Notes: generated from the sequence alone by a model not told the origin. A DNA stretch of 37,683 bases from Flavobacterium sp. KMS (GCF_000813005.1 NZ_JSYP01000035.1:1-37683), one strand, 5' to 3'. Shown: positions 1 to 8,218, numbered from the stretch's first letter. Numbers and translations: made by a program.

Positions 1-26
1 GTAGAAAAGTCTTTTCTAACTGGCAA
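1..26 (-). promoter_or_regulatory. rRNA-type promoter P3, cut by the window edge
   Basis: On the minus strand a TTG (complement of 24-26) is followed after 20 bp by TA (complement of 2-3), the first two bases of a TAnnTTTG box whose remainder lies outside the window. Spacing and position match P1 and P2 upstream (about 123 bp period). It would fire leftwards, out of the window. That it drives an rRNA operon is inferred from the tandem array and the GC-rich leaders. Confidence 0.6.
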
Positions 27-118
27 GAAATTTGTGAAGTTTTTTTTGGAAAATTTTCGTTTCCGTTTTCTTCTTTCTTATCAATCTTTCAAGGAACTTT
101 CCGTTGTTTAGCGGGGTG

Positions 119-149
119 CAAATGTAACATCCGTTTTCCATTCTCACAA
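119..149 (-). promoter_or_regulatory. rRNA-type promoter P2 (minus)
   Basis: On the minus strand TTG (147-149) is followed after 20 bp by TACATTTG (119-126), a perfect Bacteroidota TAnnTTTG box. Downstream comes the leader GCACCCCGC and then GTTCCTTGAAA (87-97), which resembles a boxA antitermination element. The same order recurs after P1, so the unit is duplicated. The likely target is an rRNA operon to the left of the window. Confidence 0.75.
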
Positions 150-243
150 GCTTTTCTAAATCTTTTTTTTTTAGAATTTTATTTCTAATTTGATTCGTCT
201 TGCTTGTCAGTATTTAAAGGAACGTTTGTCGTTGTTGCGGGTG

Positions 244-273
244 CAAAACTACCACCTTTATATAGATAATCAA
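244..273 (-). promoter_or_regulatory. rRNA-type promoter P1 (minus)
   Basis: On the minus strand TTG (271-273), a 19-bp spacer and TAGTTTTG (244-251). The transcript would start with GCACCCGC, and a boxA-like GTTCCTTTAAA follows at 213-223. It is the outermost of three tandem promoters spaced about 124 bp apart. Confidence 0.75.
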
Positions 274-638
274 TACTTTTTATAGAGTATTTTTGGTTTA
301 TTCCTAGACTTACTCCTTAACACTCTGACAATATTAAGTTTACATTTTAACAAAATTTACTATTTTTAAGTATTTTCTGATACAATTTATCATTCCGACA
401 AAAATAACTATTCAAAAAGCATCAATTTTGCAAGGTTTACATTAAAACGGGGTGTTTTTTAATAACTCACCTGCATAAGATCTTCTTTATATCTATCCTA
501 AAAGAAGAAATCAAGACATTATCTTCCTAAATACAACTAACAAACCTACTTTCCTTAACCTAATATAATAGCCATCACAAAAAACCAGGATTTTCTTTCA
601 CTATAAAACACCGCTTATCTAGCAAACCTACTCTCCTA
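274..638. other. AT-rich intergenic stretch without a recognisable gene
   Basis: Between the leftward promoter array and the structured repeat upstream of thrS I see no convincing reading frame, tRNA or terminator. The sequence is very AT-rich and low in complexity. Confidence 0.5.
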
Positions 639-714
639 GCCCTGATAGAAGCGGAAATCCTTTTATGCCGTGGTTCGGCATAAAAGATTGGAGTGAATAG
701 CAGGATTAAGCTCC
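639..714 (-). repeat. Dispersed structured repeat, copy 1
   Basis: The core is an 11-bp perfect hairpin, CTTTTATGCCG (660-670) with CGGCATAAAAG (676-686) around a 5-base loop. Flanks read, on the minus strand, CCTGCTATTC before the hairpin and GGATTTCCGCTTCTATC after it. The same architecture (GCTATTC, ATCTTTT, hairpin, AAAAGGAT, CCGCT, CTATC) occurs at 33831-33916 with a different hairpin, so these look like two diverged members of one intergenic family. It lies just upstream of the thrS promoter. The element may also fold as RNA in a thrS leader, but the promoter found lies downstream of it. Confidence 0.6.
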
Positions 715-760
715 TTATAAAAATCTACTCCTATATATAGTATAAACTTATACATATATA

Positions 761-791
761 TTGTATGTATTTTTGTAATCCACTATATTTG
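761..791 (+). promoter_or_regulatory. thrS operon promoter
   Basis: TTG (761-763), a 20-bp spacer and TATATTTG (784-791) match the Bacteroidota sigma-70 consensus exactly. The -7 box ends 21 bp before the thrS ATG. It is the only consensus promoter seen before the translation operon thrS-infC-rpmI-rplT. Confidence 0.8.
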
Positions 792-811
792 CATTCATAA
801 AATTATAAACA

Positions 812-2758
812 ATGATTAAGATTACTTTGCCCGATGGGTCAATTAGAGAGTTTGCTGCTGGCGTAACTCCTATGGAGGTTGCGAAAAGCATTAGTGAAGG
901 ATTTGCTCGAAACGTTATTTCAGCTTCTTTTAATGGTACAACTATTGAAACCGAAACTCCACTGACGACGGATGGTAGTCTTATTTTATATACATGGAAT
1001 GACGCTGAAGGTAAAAAAGCTTTTTGGCATTCGACTTCTCACGTAATGGCCCAAGCTCTTGAGGAACTTTTCCCTGGGATTAAACTAACTCTAGGGCCCG
1101 CTATCTCAAATGGTTTTTATTACGATGTAGATTTTGGTGACCAAAAGATATCTGATGCTGACTTTAAAAAGATTGAAGATCGTGTTCTTGAAATTTCAAG
1201 AGGTAAACATGAATTTAAAATGCGCCCTGTAAGCAAAGCTGAAGCTTTGGAACTATATAAGGATAACGTATACAAGACTGAGTTAATCTCTAATCTTGAA
1301 GACGGAACAATCACGTTTTGTGATCATGCTACTTTTACTGACTTATGCCGTGGTGGTCATATTCCGAATACTGGAATCATCAAGGCTATGAAGGTTATGA
1401 GTGTTGCAGGTGCTTACTGGAGAGGTGATGAAAAAAACAAACAATTAACTCGTGTTTATGGAACGTCATTTCCTAAACAAAAAGATTTAACTGAATATTT
1501 AGAACTTCTTGAGGAGGCGAAACGTCGTGATCACCGTAAATTAGGTAAGGAGCTTGAATTATTTGCTTTCTCTCAGAAAGTTGGTCAAGGTTTACCTTTA
1601 TGGCTACCTAAGGGTGCAGCTTTACGCGACAGACTTGAGCAGTTTTTAAAGAAGGCTCAGAAAAAAGCGGGTTACGAACAAGTAGTTACTCCACATATTG
1701 GACAAAAAGAGCTATATGTTACTTCTGGCCATTATGCTAAATATGGTGCTGATAGTTTCCAGCCTATTCATACTCCTGCTGAAGGGGAAGAGTTTTTGCT
1801 AAAACCAATGAACTGCCCTCATCACTGTGAGATTTACAATGTAAGACCTTGGTCATATAAAGATTTACCGAAGCGTTATGCTGAATTTGGTACTGTATAT
1901 AGATACGAGCAATCTGGGGAATTACATGGATTAACTCGTGTACGTGGGTTTACTCAGGATGATGCTCATATTTTTTGTACTCCGGAACAATTGGACGAAG
2001 AGTTTAAAAAAGTAATTGACTTGGTTCTTTACGTATTTGGTTCTTTAGGTTTTGAAAACTTTACGGCTCAGATTTCTTTACGTGATAAAGAAAATAGAGA
2101 TAAATATATTGGTAGTGATGAAAATTGGGAAAAAGCTGAGAATGCAATTATCAATGCTGCTGCCGATAAAGGCTTAAACACTGTGGTTGAATATGGTGAA
2201 GCTGCTTTTTATGGTCCTAAACTAGATTTTATGGTTAAAGATGCTTTAGGAAGACAATGGCAACTAGGAACTATCCAGGTTGACTATAACTTACCTGAGC
2301 GTTTTGAATTGACTTACAAAGGAGCTGACAATGAATTACATAGACCTGTAATGATTCACAGAGCACCTTTTGGTTCTATGGAACGTTTTATTGCAATTTT
2401 ACTAGAACACACAGCAGGAAATTTCCCACTTTGGCTAATGCCTGAACAGGCTATAATCTTGTCTTTGAGCGAGAAATATGAAATATATGCTAAAAAAGTT
2501 TTAGATTTGCTAGAAAATCACGAAATTCGCGCCCTAATTGACAACAGAAGTGAGACAATAGGTAAGAAAATTAGAGATGCAGAAATGCAAAAACTACCGT
2601 TTATGCTAATCGTAGGTGAGGAAGAGGAGAAAAATGGAACTATTTCTATCCGTCGTCACGGTCAAGAAGGTAAAGGAAATATTACAGTTACAATTGATGA
2701 ATTTGTCGCAATTGTAGACGAAGAAATAAAAAAGACATTAAAAGTATTTACAGTTTAA
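812..2758 (+). CDS. thrS: Threonyl-tRNA synthetase
   Basis: Class II aminoacyl-tRNA synthetase that charges tRNA-Thr in the cytoplasm. At 648 residues it has the full family length. Residues 1-60 form the TGS domain. The second additional (editing) domain follows, with HSTSH near residue 71. The catalytic core has the zinc cysteine in NCPHH (C335), motif 2 in VYRYEQSGELHGLTRVRGF, and motif 3 in APFGSMERF. The C-terminal anticodon-binding domain ends the protein. The ATG at 812 lies 21 bp behind a strong -7 box. It heads the operon with infC, rpmI and rplT, a widespread arrangement. No T-box or other leader was recognised. Confidence 0.98.
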   Translation: MIKITLPDGSIREFAAGVTPMEVAKSISEGFARNVISASFNGTTIETETPLTTDGSLILYTWNDAEGKKAFWHSTSHVMAQALEELFPGIKLTLGPAISNGFYYDVDFGDQKISDADFKKIEDRVLEISRGKHEFKMRPVSKAEALELYKDNVYKTELISNLEDGTITFCDHATFTDLCRGGHIPNTGIIKAMKVMSVAGAYWRGDEKNKQLTRVYGTSFPKQKDLTEYLELLEEAKRRDHRKLGKELELFAFSQKVGQGLPLWLPKGAALRDRLEQFLKKAQKKAGYEQVVTPHIGQKELYVTSGHYAKYGADSFQPIHTPAEGEEFLLKPMNCPHHCEIYNVRPWSYKDLPKRYAEFGTVYRYEQSGELHGLTRVRGFTQDDAHIFCTPEQLDEEFKKVIDLVLYVFGSLGFENFTAQISLRDKENRDKYIGSDENWEKAENAIINAAADKGLNTVVEYGEAAFYGPKLDFMVKDALGRQWQLGTIQVDYNLPERFELTYKGADNELHRPVMIHRAPFGSMERFIAILLEHTAGNFPLWLMPEQAIILSLSEKYEIYAKKVLDLLENHEIRALIDNRSETIGKKIRDAEMQKLPFMLIVGEEEEKNGTISIRRHGQEGKGNITVTIDEFVAIVDEEIKKTLKVFTV

Positions 2759-2774
2759 CTTAAATTATAAAGTC

Positions 2775-3329
2775 ATAGCAATAAGAAGCAACAGAGGTTA
2801 CCAACCTCGCGTAGAAAAAAAAGATGCACACAGAATAAACAATCTTATTCGTGTTCCTGAAGTACGCCTTGTAGGCGAAAACATAGAGCCTGGGGTTTTT
2901 AAAATAGCCGAAGCTCTAAGATTAGCTGATCAATTTGAATTAGATCTAGTTGAGATTTCGCCAAATGCAGAGCCGCCAGTTTGTAAAATCATGGATTACA
3001 AGAAATTTGTTTACGAACAAAAGAAACGTGATAAGGCACTGAAAGCAAAATCAACACAAGTTGTGGTGAAAGAAATTCGCTTTGGTCCTCAAACTGATGA
3101 GCATGATTATGAGTTTAAGAGAAAGAACGCTGAAAAATTCCTGAAAGAGGGTGCTAAATTAAAAGCATTTGTATTCTTTAAAGGACGTTCTATTATCTAT
3201 AAAGATCAAGGTCAGATTTTACTATTAAGATTGGCTACCGATCTTGAAGAGTACGGTAAAGTAGAAGCTATGCCAGTTCTGGAAGGAAAGAGAATGATTA
3301 TGTTCATTGCTCCGAAGAAGAAAAAATAA
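2775..3329 (+). CDS. infC: Translation initiation factor IF-3, probable AUA start
   Basis: IF-3 binds the 30S subunit and proofreads start codons. The frame reads, from ATA at 2775, (M)AIRSNRGYQPRVEKK and then INNLIRVPEVRLVG, the typical N-terminal domain, and continues through the linker into the C-terminal domain that ends IAPKKKK. This gives 184 residues, the usual flavobacterial length. The first in-frame ATG (2991) would remove the whole N-terminal domain. Between the in-frame stop at 2739 and that ATG there is no ATG, GTG, TTG or CTG codon. A non-canonical start is therefore required: ATA at 2775 is my choice, with ATA at 2781 as an alternative. E. coli infC uses AUU and is self-controlled through it; the same logic may apply here. 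Confidence 0.93.
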   Translation: MAIRSNRGYQPRVEKKDAHRINNLIRVPEVRLVGENIEPGVFKIAEALRLADQFELDLVEISPNAEPPVCKIMDYKKFVYEQKKRDKALKAKSTQVVVKEIRFGPQTDEHDYEFKRKNAEKFLKEGAKLKAFVFFKGRSIIYKDQGQILLLRLATDLEEYGKVEAMPVLEGKRMIMFIAPKKKK

Positions 3330-3345
3330 TTATTTGCTATAAGCA

Positions 3346-3418
3346 ATAAGTCTTAAGCTTTAAGCAAACTGTTATTGTAAACTTTTGCCTAAAGCTTAAA
3401 GCCTAAAGCCTAAAGCTC
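3346..3418. repeat. Heptameric tandem repeat between infC and rpmI
   Basis: At 3388-3417 the 7-mer CCTAAAG/CTTAAAG recurs four times in tandem. It is preceded at 3348-3366 by the inverse order (CTTAAGCTTTAAGC), so the two parts can pair. This looks like a simple intergenic repeat rather than a gene. Transcription of rpmI-rplT must cross it. Confidence 0.55.
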
Positions 3419-3462
3419 TTGAAAATATAAGTAAGTAAGAATAAATTAAAACACTAGGAAAA

Positions 3463-3660
3463 ATGCCTAAAATGAAAACAAAATCTAGCGCCAAGAAACG
3501 TTTTAAAGTTACTGGTTCTGGAAAGATTAAAAGAAAGCATGCTTTTAAAAGTCACATCTTGACTAAAAAATCTAAAAAACGTAAATTAGCTTTGACACAT
3601 TCAGCGTTAGTTCACAAAACAGATATGAAAAGCATCAAACAACAATTAAGAATTATCTAA
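3463..3660 (+). CDS. rpmI: 50S ribosomal protein L35
   Basis: A 65-residue, strongly basic protein starting MPKMKTKSSAKKRFKVTGSG, which is diagnostic for L35, and ending in a QQLRII tail. It is a late-assembling component of the large subunit. It sits between infC and rplT as in most bacteria, which supports the assignment. Length matches the family. The ATG at 3463 is the only reasonable start. Confidence 0.97.
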   Translation: MPKMKTKSSAKKRFKVTGSGKIKRKHAFKSHILTKKSKKRKLALTHSALVHKTDMKSIKQQLRII

Positions 3661-3700
3661 TAATTCTTTAGGTTAAAAAATTTAAAAATAACCTTGGAGT

Positions 3701-3739
3701 ATGGCCGATAAGTTCCCTTGATTAAATTCGGGACGCCAT
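3701..3739 (+). promoter_or_regulatory. Candidate L20 autoregulatory hairpin before rplT
   Basis: The 100-bp rpmI-rplT gap contains ATGGC (3701-3705) pairing perfectly with GCCAT (3735-3739). Inside it, GTTCCC (3712-3717) pairs with GGGAC (3730-3734), with one bulge. An asymmetric CGATAA bulge lies on the 5' side. A two-stem rod with a one-sided bulge in an L20 leader resembles the rRNA mimic that L20 binds in other phyla. The structure is seen; the function is inferred. Confidence 0.45.
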
Positions 3740-3760
3740 CTACAAAAACACATAAAAATT

Positions 3761-4105
3761 ATGCCAAGATCAGTAAATTCAGTTGCTAAAAGAGCAAGAA
3801 GAAAAAAGATAATGAAGCAAGCCAAAGGTTTCTTTGGTAGACGTAAAAACGTTTGGACAGTTGCTAAAAATGCGGTAGAGAAAGCAATGTGCTACGCTTA
3901 CCGTGACAGAAAAGTGAATAAGAGAAATTTCCGTGCTTTATGGATTCAACGTATCAACGCAGGAGCTAGATTGGAAGGAATGTCTTACTCTCAATTCATG
4001 GGGAAAGTAAAAGCTAACGGAATCGAATTGAACCGTAAAGTTCTTGCAGATTTAGCAATGAATCACCCAGAAGCTTTCAAAGCAGTACTTAACAAAGTAA
4101 AATAA
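3761..4105 (+). CDS. rplT: 50S ribosomal protein L20
   Basis: A 114-residue basic protein with the L20 signature MPRSVNSVAKRARRKKIMKQ at the N terminus and NRKVLADLAMNHPEAFKAVL near the C terminus. L20 binds 23S rRNA early in 50S assembly. In enterobacteria and firmicutes it also represses its own mRNA. It is the last gene of the thrS operon; a strong terminator begins 38 bp after its stop. Confidence 0.98.
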   Translation: MPRSVNSVAKRARRKKIMKQAKGFFGRRKNVWTVAKNAVEKAMCYAYRDRKVNKRNFRALWIQRINAGARLEGMSYSQFMGKVKANGIELNRKVLADLAMNHPEAFKAVLNKVK

Positions 4106-4143
4106 ACGTTTTATAAACTCAATTTATATTACTTACTTATATA

Positions 4144-4173
4144 AAAGCCCAATCTTACGATTGGGCTTTTTGT
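4144..4173 (+). terminator. Rho-independent terminator of the thrS-rplT operon
   Basis: AAAGCCCAATC (4144-4154) pairs with GATTGGGCTTT (4159-4169) around a 4-base loop and is followed by a T-rich tract. It closes the translation operon. Confidence 0.9.
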
Positions 4174-4226
4174 TTTTAATATCATGCTATAAAAAACTTA
4201 GTTCTATTATTTATTAGCTATTTATC

Positions 4227-5252
4227 CTATTCAATTTTTGCTGTATAGGAAGAAATAGTTGTTGTACCTGAATCATTCTTAGCTACATAAATACCTAATA
4301 TATTATTTTTGTATACGGTATTAGCACTTGTGATATTTGAATCTGGAAATTCAATATCTATCCAATTCGCTTCTCCAAATGTTCCATCAGAATTTCGATT
4401 TACGTAAACAAATGATGCTCCACTACCCTCTCCGTTTATAGTTACCCAATCGGCAGCCAAATTATAGCCTTTATTGGAAGAAGCTGTAATACCTTCAAAA
4501 TGTGTAATTATCGACATGGTTGTTTCGTTTTTATAACTAAACGATTTTAAATTACTGATTTGTTTTGTTTTAGAATCATAATCGACCAGAAATGCCTGAC
4601 TCAGTTTCCCTAATTTAGGGCTGGTATAACCACCTGTTATTGTATAACTATTACCTCCATTATGCCAAATACCATACAATGTATTGGTTAATGAATCTGC
4701 TAATTTAAATTCTGTATATTCTTTTGTATTGATATCATATAGAAATGCATATCCATTCTTATCATTTTCTACATCATAATTCCCAACTGCAATTCCTCCC
4801 ATTATGCTATGAACGAACACATTATTTGTATTCCCTCCGTTTGGGGTTACTGGTGTCCATATTCCTGAACCATCAAGTGGTCCTTCATAATAAAATCCAA
4901 GATTTCCGCTTGGCAATCCTCCTGTAGATGTTGTTATTTTATAAGACCCAACAATTTGTATATTTCCGTTAGTTCCATTATTAGGCCCATAACAAGAGGT
5001 ATTGGTAACTATCTGTGATGCTGTACTTGGAAAATTAATGACATGCCATTTTCCTTCATTACCATTACCTAATAGCTTGCCTTCATAAATCAGCCCCTGA
5101 ACAATGCTATTTTGTCCTAACAAACTTGCTGTTATGTAAACATTTTCAGATTCTGAAACTCCTCTTATTCCTTGTATTGTTGTTTGTCCGTTTGGATTAT
5201 TAAAATCCATATAAGTAACTGTATTTACTTCTTGTTTTAAATTTTGTGACAT
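4227..5252 (-). CDS. Propeller-like repeat protein of unknown function
   Basis: I do not recognise a named family. The 341 residues are rich in Gly, Asn, Thr and Ser and contain recurring blade-like pieces: IQIVGSYKI, GGIAVGNYDV, SYTITGGYTS and NILGIYVAKN. These recall HAF or beta-propeller repeats of surface proteins. There is no signal peptide, lipobox or membrane segment. It follows the sulfatase gene on the same strand with a 62-bp gap and no terminator between, so the two are probably co-transcribed. It could be a partner, inhibitor or structural companion of the sulfatase. Function unknown. Confidence 0.7.
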   Translation of the reverse strand: MSQNLKQEVNTVTYMDFNNPNGQTTIQGIRGVSESENVYITASLLGQNSIVQGLIYEGKLLGNGNEGKWHVINFPSTASQIVTNTSCYGPNNGTNGNIQIVGSYKITTSTGGLPSGNLGFYYEGPLDGSGIWTPVTPNGGNTNNVFVHSIMGGIAVGNYDVENDKNGYAFLYDINTKEYTEFKLADSLTNTLYGIWHNGGNSYTITGGYTSPKLGKLSQAFLVDYDSKTKQISNLKSFSYKNETTMSIITHFEGITASSNKGYNLAADWVTINGEGSGASFVYVNRNSDGTFGEANWIDIEFPDSNITSANTVYKNNILGIYVAKNDSGTTTISSYTAKIE

Positions 5253-5314
5253 AATGTGTGTTTTTAGATTATTAATCCTTTGCCCTTTTACATTACTATG
5301 TCGTTAAATTATTT

Positions 5315-6847
5315 TTAGTTGAATTTTACAGTATTAAAGACATCTGTAGGTGCATTTACCCAAAGTTTGTCTACTTCGAGCTGATGTAATTGCTCTTCTA
5401 ATTCCATTCTTATTTCACTGTATCCAGGATCATAAGCAAGATTGGTAATTTCTAATGGATCATTTACTAAATCGTATAGTTCGTATTGTTTGAAATAAGC
5501 GCTTGAGGCATCGAAATAATAATCGAATTTCCACTTTTCTGTTCTTATACATCGAATGCGATTAGCTGCTTTTACTATTGCCCAATTACTATTTGACCCT
5601 GCCTTAATATCATCGTATGTAAATAAAATACTTTCCTGAACTGGTGTTCCATCCTCTATTATTGGCAATAAGCTTGTACCTGCAAGTCCTGTAGGTGGAT
5701 TTGATACATTGGCGATTTCTAGCAATGTAGGCATGATATCTGCCAAGGTTGCCAATGCCATAGATTTTTTAGTTTCTTTATCCTTAAATAAAATAGGATT
5801 AGATATTACAAGTGGGACTCTTAATGCTTCTTCGTAAGCTACAAAGGTTTTCTGACGTAAACCTCCATGTGCTAATCCCATTTCTCCATGATCTGATGTT
5901 AATGTTACAATTGCTCTGTCTGCTAATTTATTTCCGTTTTCGTCTTCTTTGTATAATTCTTTGATTAGGTAGCCAATTTCTTTGTCAACATGACTTAGCA
6001 AATATCCATAAAAGTTAATATAATTTAATTTTTCTTCTGGTGTTACTATTGCTCCTAAACTAAGTGCCATGTTAATTAAAATTTGTTCTTGTGCCATCGG
6101 TTTCTTATTCTCCAGCAAATTTTCATTTACTGTTACTGGTAGTTCAATTTCTCTACCTGTCCAACTATCTGGATGGTATCCTGAAGTGCCAGCAGATTTT
6201 GGATAGGCCAAAACATCGTGTGGATTAACTAATGAAAGGATCAGACAATATGGTTTATAATCTCCTGCCGCTCTCCTTACTTTTACTTCTTTCAAATATT
6301 GTATTGCTTCTGCAGTATATCTTGCATCATGATTTGCATAACCTCCACCAAAATTCAACGGGTTTACATCTTCGCCAGCATCTGGAGCTATCCAGCCCAT
6401 TGCCCCGAATAATGAAATATCGGCTGGTGTTAAATCATCATAATTGGTCTTTGTGCCATTGGGAGCAACTCCTTTACTCATATGCCACTTTCCTCTGTAT
6501 TGAACATCATATCCATCTGCCCAAAGTACATTCATAATATTTGGTAATGTATTATCGAGTGTGGGTTCTTGTGGCGATAAAAGTCCTCCTTCTGTTAATG
6601 TCTGACTAACTCCATGCTTAGCAGGATACATTCCTGTAAATAATGTAGCCCGGCTTGGGGAACACATACAGGTATTGCAAAAAGCTCTATCAAAACTAAA
6701 TCCGTTTTCTTTTAGAAATGCAAGTGTTGGAAGATTTCTCTCTTCCCAACCTGGTGGAAACTGTTGTGTTGCTCTTTGCTCATCTGTAATAATAAGAATC
6801 ATGTCTGGCTGTTGACCAATTTGTTCTAGTTGCATTTTAAAGTCCAT
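5315..6847 (-). CDS. Sulfatase-family hydrolase (choline-sulfatase/PMH-like), no signal peptide
   Basis: Alkaline-phosphatase-superfamily sulfatase of 510 residues. Metal-site residues occur in ITDEQR (residues 20-25), the nucleophile motif is C62-S-P-S-R66 (formylglycine precursor, Cys type), GKWHM follows later, and TSDHGEMG supplies the conserved Asp-His. The Cys must be oxidised to formylglycine by a maturase; none is seen in the window. The N terminus has no signal peptide or lipobox, unlike the exported glycan sulfatases common in this phylum, so it resembles cytoplasmic choline sulfatases and phosphonate monoester hydrolases. Substrate unknown. First gene of a two-gene operon with the propeller-like protein. 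Confidence 0.9.
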   Translation of the reverse strand: MDFKMQLEQIGQQPDMILIITDEQRATQQFPPGWEERNLPTLAFLKENGFSFDRAFCNTCMCSPSRATLFTGMYPAKHGVSQTLTEGGLLSPQEPTLDNTLPNIMNVLWADGYDVQYRGKWHMSKGVAPNGTKTNYDDLTPADISLFGAMGWIAPDAGEDVNPLNFGGGYANHDARYTAEAIQYLKEVKVRRAAGDYKPYCLILSLVNPHDVLAYPKSAGTSGYHPDSWTGREIELPVTVNENLLENKKPMAQEQILINMALSLGAIVTPEEKLNYINFYGYLLSHVDKEIGYLIKELYKEDENGNKLADRAIVTLTSDHGEMGLAHGGLRQKTFVAYEEALRVPLVISNPILFKDKETKKSMALATLADIMPTLLEIANVSNPPTGLAGTSLLPIIEDGTPVQESILFTYDDIKAGSNSNWAIVKAANRIRCIRTEKWKFDYYFDASSAYFKQYELYDLVNDPLEITNLAYDPGYSEIRMELEEQLHQLEVDKLWVNAPTDVFNTVKFN

Positions 6848-7080
6848 TGAATATCGTTTTAAATTATTAAATAAAAAATGTAATTACGTATGTACCGTTT
6901 TGATATAATCGTTAATCAATTTGAAAATCAGCTCTTTGGATAACTTATTTTTAGTTAGGTATTTGCTTTCTAATTGTATGATTGAGTTTATATACTCTCA
7001 ATGATATTTGCTTATTCATGAATCTTTTTCATGATATCCAATTAGGTCAGAATAAAAGAACAATAATAAAAGAACTTATT

Positions 7081-7103
7081 TAAACGTATAAACACCTGTT
7101 TTT
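7081..7103 (-). promoter_or_regulatory. Candidate operator upstream of the sulfatase operon
   Basis: Read on the minus strand the site is AAAAACAGGTGTTTATACG followed by TTTA. It matches the operator before the tail-collar gene (21448-21471) at about 19 of 24 positions, including AAAAACAGGT and ATACG. At the offset where the other two sites have a TAnnTTTG box, only a poor TTCTTTTA is present (around 7053-7060), so the promoter itself is uncertain. The sulfatase ATG is about 240 bp downstream. Confidence 0.4.
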
Positions 7104-7120
7104 CAGAAAGTAAAACAAAC

Positions 7121-7151
7121 AAAAAAAGCCAATCTATCGATTGACTTTTTT
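7121..7151 (-). terminator. Terminator of the 7186-8079 gene
   Basis: On the minus strand AAAAAAGTCAATC pairs with GATTGGCTTTTTT around a 4-base loop, with one mismatch, ending in a T run. It separates this gene from the sulfatase operon. Confidence 0.75.
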
Positions 7152-7185
7152 GCTTTAGGCTGATATTGTGACTTTATGTCAAAAC

Positions 7186-8079
7186 TTATTTCTCATCCTT
7201 TTCTAGAATATGTTTATCTACCATATACTGTGTAATTGGTCTTAATGTCTTTCCTGTTTCTGGATGTAATCCTGGAGCTGTAAAATACTCATAAGTACCA
7301 TCGAATGACTTCCCGTACCAAATACATGGCTTTCCCATTTTAAAAAAACTTGTTGTATCGCAAGCCTTAATTTTTTTAAAATTAGAAATCAACCCTTCTT
7401 CTTTCTTCATTACTATAGGACTTAGTAATGTCATTGTATTTGAAACATCATCACAAGGAACTTCTTCATAATGGTCCTTATTCCAAACCATACAATTTTC
7501 TTCTTCATTAAAACTCCAGATTGCAAATGACCCGCTCAATATAAAAATGCATGTCAATAAGATTAAATATGATTTCTTAATAGGTGGAATTGGCTCATTT
7601 GGCTTTCCAACAAAAGAATTAATCTGAACATCATTATTGACAAATGGAGATTCATTCTCTTTTTTGATAGGTGCTGAAATCTCACTCAAACCAGATTTTG
7701 GTGTATTTGTAACCAATTCTTCTCTTAAAAACCTATTATATGGTCTCTTCTCAAAATCTACCAAAATTGCTGCCAATTCAATTCTCGCACTATTATCTGA
7801 TTCTTTCTCTCCTGTCAAAAAAGAAATAATAGGTCGGAATTTTGCAATTTCAAATCTCTCTATAGCTCTCCTTAAATCCTCCCCTTCTTTTGTGTTTAGA
7901 AAAACTCTAAATGTTTTTTCATCATTTACTGATAATGATTTATCAAAAGTAATTAAACATAAGTTTCGCAATTGCGCAGGTGAAAGATTCAACAAAATAC
8001 CCGTAGGTTCTTCCAATTTATAAGTTTGGTATTTTGCTTTTATAGCATTTTTATATTCTTCAAAAGTAATTTTACTCAT
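7186..8079 (-). CDS. Uncharacterised single-pass membrane protein
   Basis: No named family recognised. The 297 residues have a hydrophilic, probably cytoplasmic N-terminal domain (about 1-165, starting MSKITFEEYKNAIK). A single membrane segment follows (SYLILLTCIFILSGSFAIW, about 168-187). The C-terminal domain holds four cysteines (NCMVW, VPCDD, KACDTTS, KPCIW) and the segment YEYFTAPGLHPETGKTLRPI. I chose the ATG at 8079 over the one six bases upstream because it follows less leader and begins the conserved-looking segment. Its promoter at 8219-8263 carries the same inverted repeat as two promoters downstream of the kinase/regulator pair, which suggests control by that regulator. Confidence 0.8.
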   Translation of the reverse strand: MSKITFEEYKNAIKAKYQTYKLEEPTGILLNLSPAQLRNLCLITFDKSLSVNDEKTFRVFLNTKEGEDLRRAIERFEIAKFRPIISFLTGEKESDNSARIELAAILVDFEKRPYNRFLREELVTNTPKSGLSEISAPIKKENESPFVNNDVQINSFVGKPNEPIPPIKKSYLILLTCIFILSGSFAIWSFNEEENCMVWNKDHYEEVPCDDVSNTMTLLSPIVMKKEEGLISNFKKIKACDTTSFFKMGKPCIWYGKSFDGTYEYFTAPGLHPETGKTLRPITQYMVDKHILEKDEK

Positions 8080-8218
8080 AAGCATTTATCGGAATTATTA
8101 AACATTTTGCAGCAATCAGCAGTATTGTCAGCATTACTGGAATTTCATCTCAATGCCCCGCCAAAGCTGTCATTTCTTTGCCTCAGAATTAGTTACCGGT
8201 TTAATCTGCAGGTTAAAA

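Noticed and set aside
1..811. tRNA genes in the left intergenic region
   Set aside because: No cloverleaf or T-loop GTTCGAATC-type sequence was found; the boxA-like elements belong to the rRNA-type leaders.
2991..3329. infC starting at the first ATG (112 residues)
   Set aside because: It would lose the entire N-terminal domain, which is clearly encoded in frame from 2775.
6951..7019. 22-codon minus-strand frame at the expected distance from the sulfatase-side operator
   Set aside because: Too short, with no signal, membrane or family feature; kept only as a possible leader peptide.
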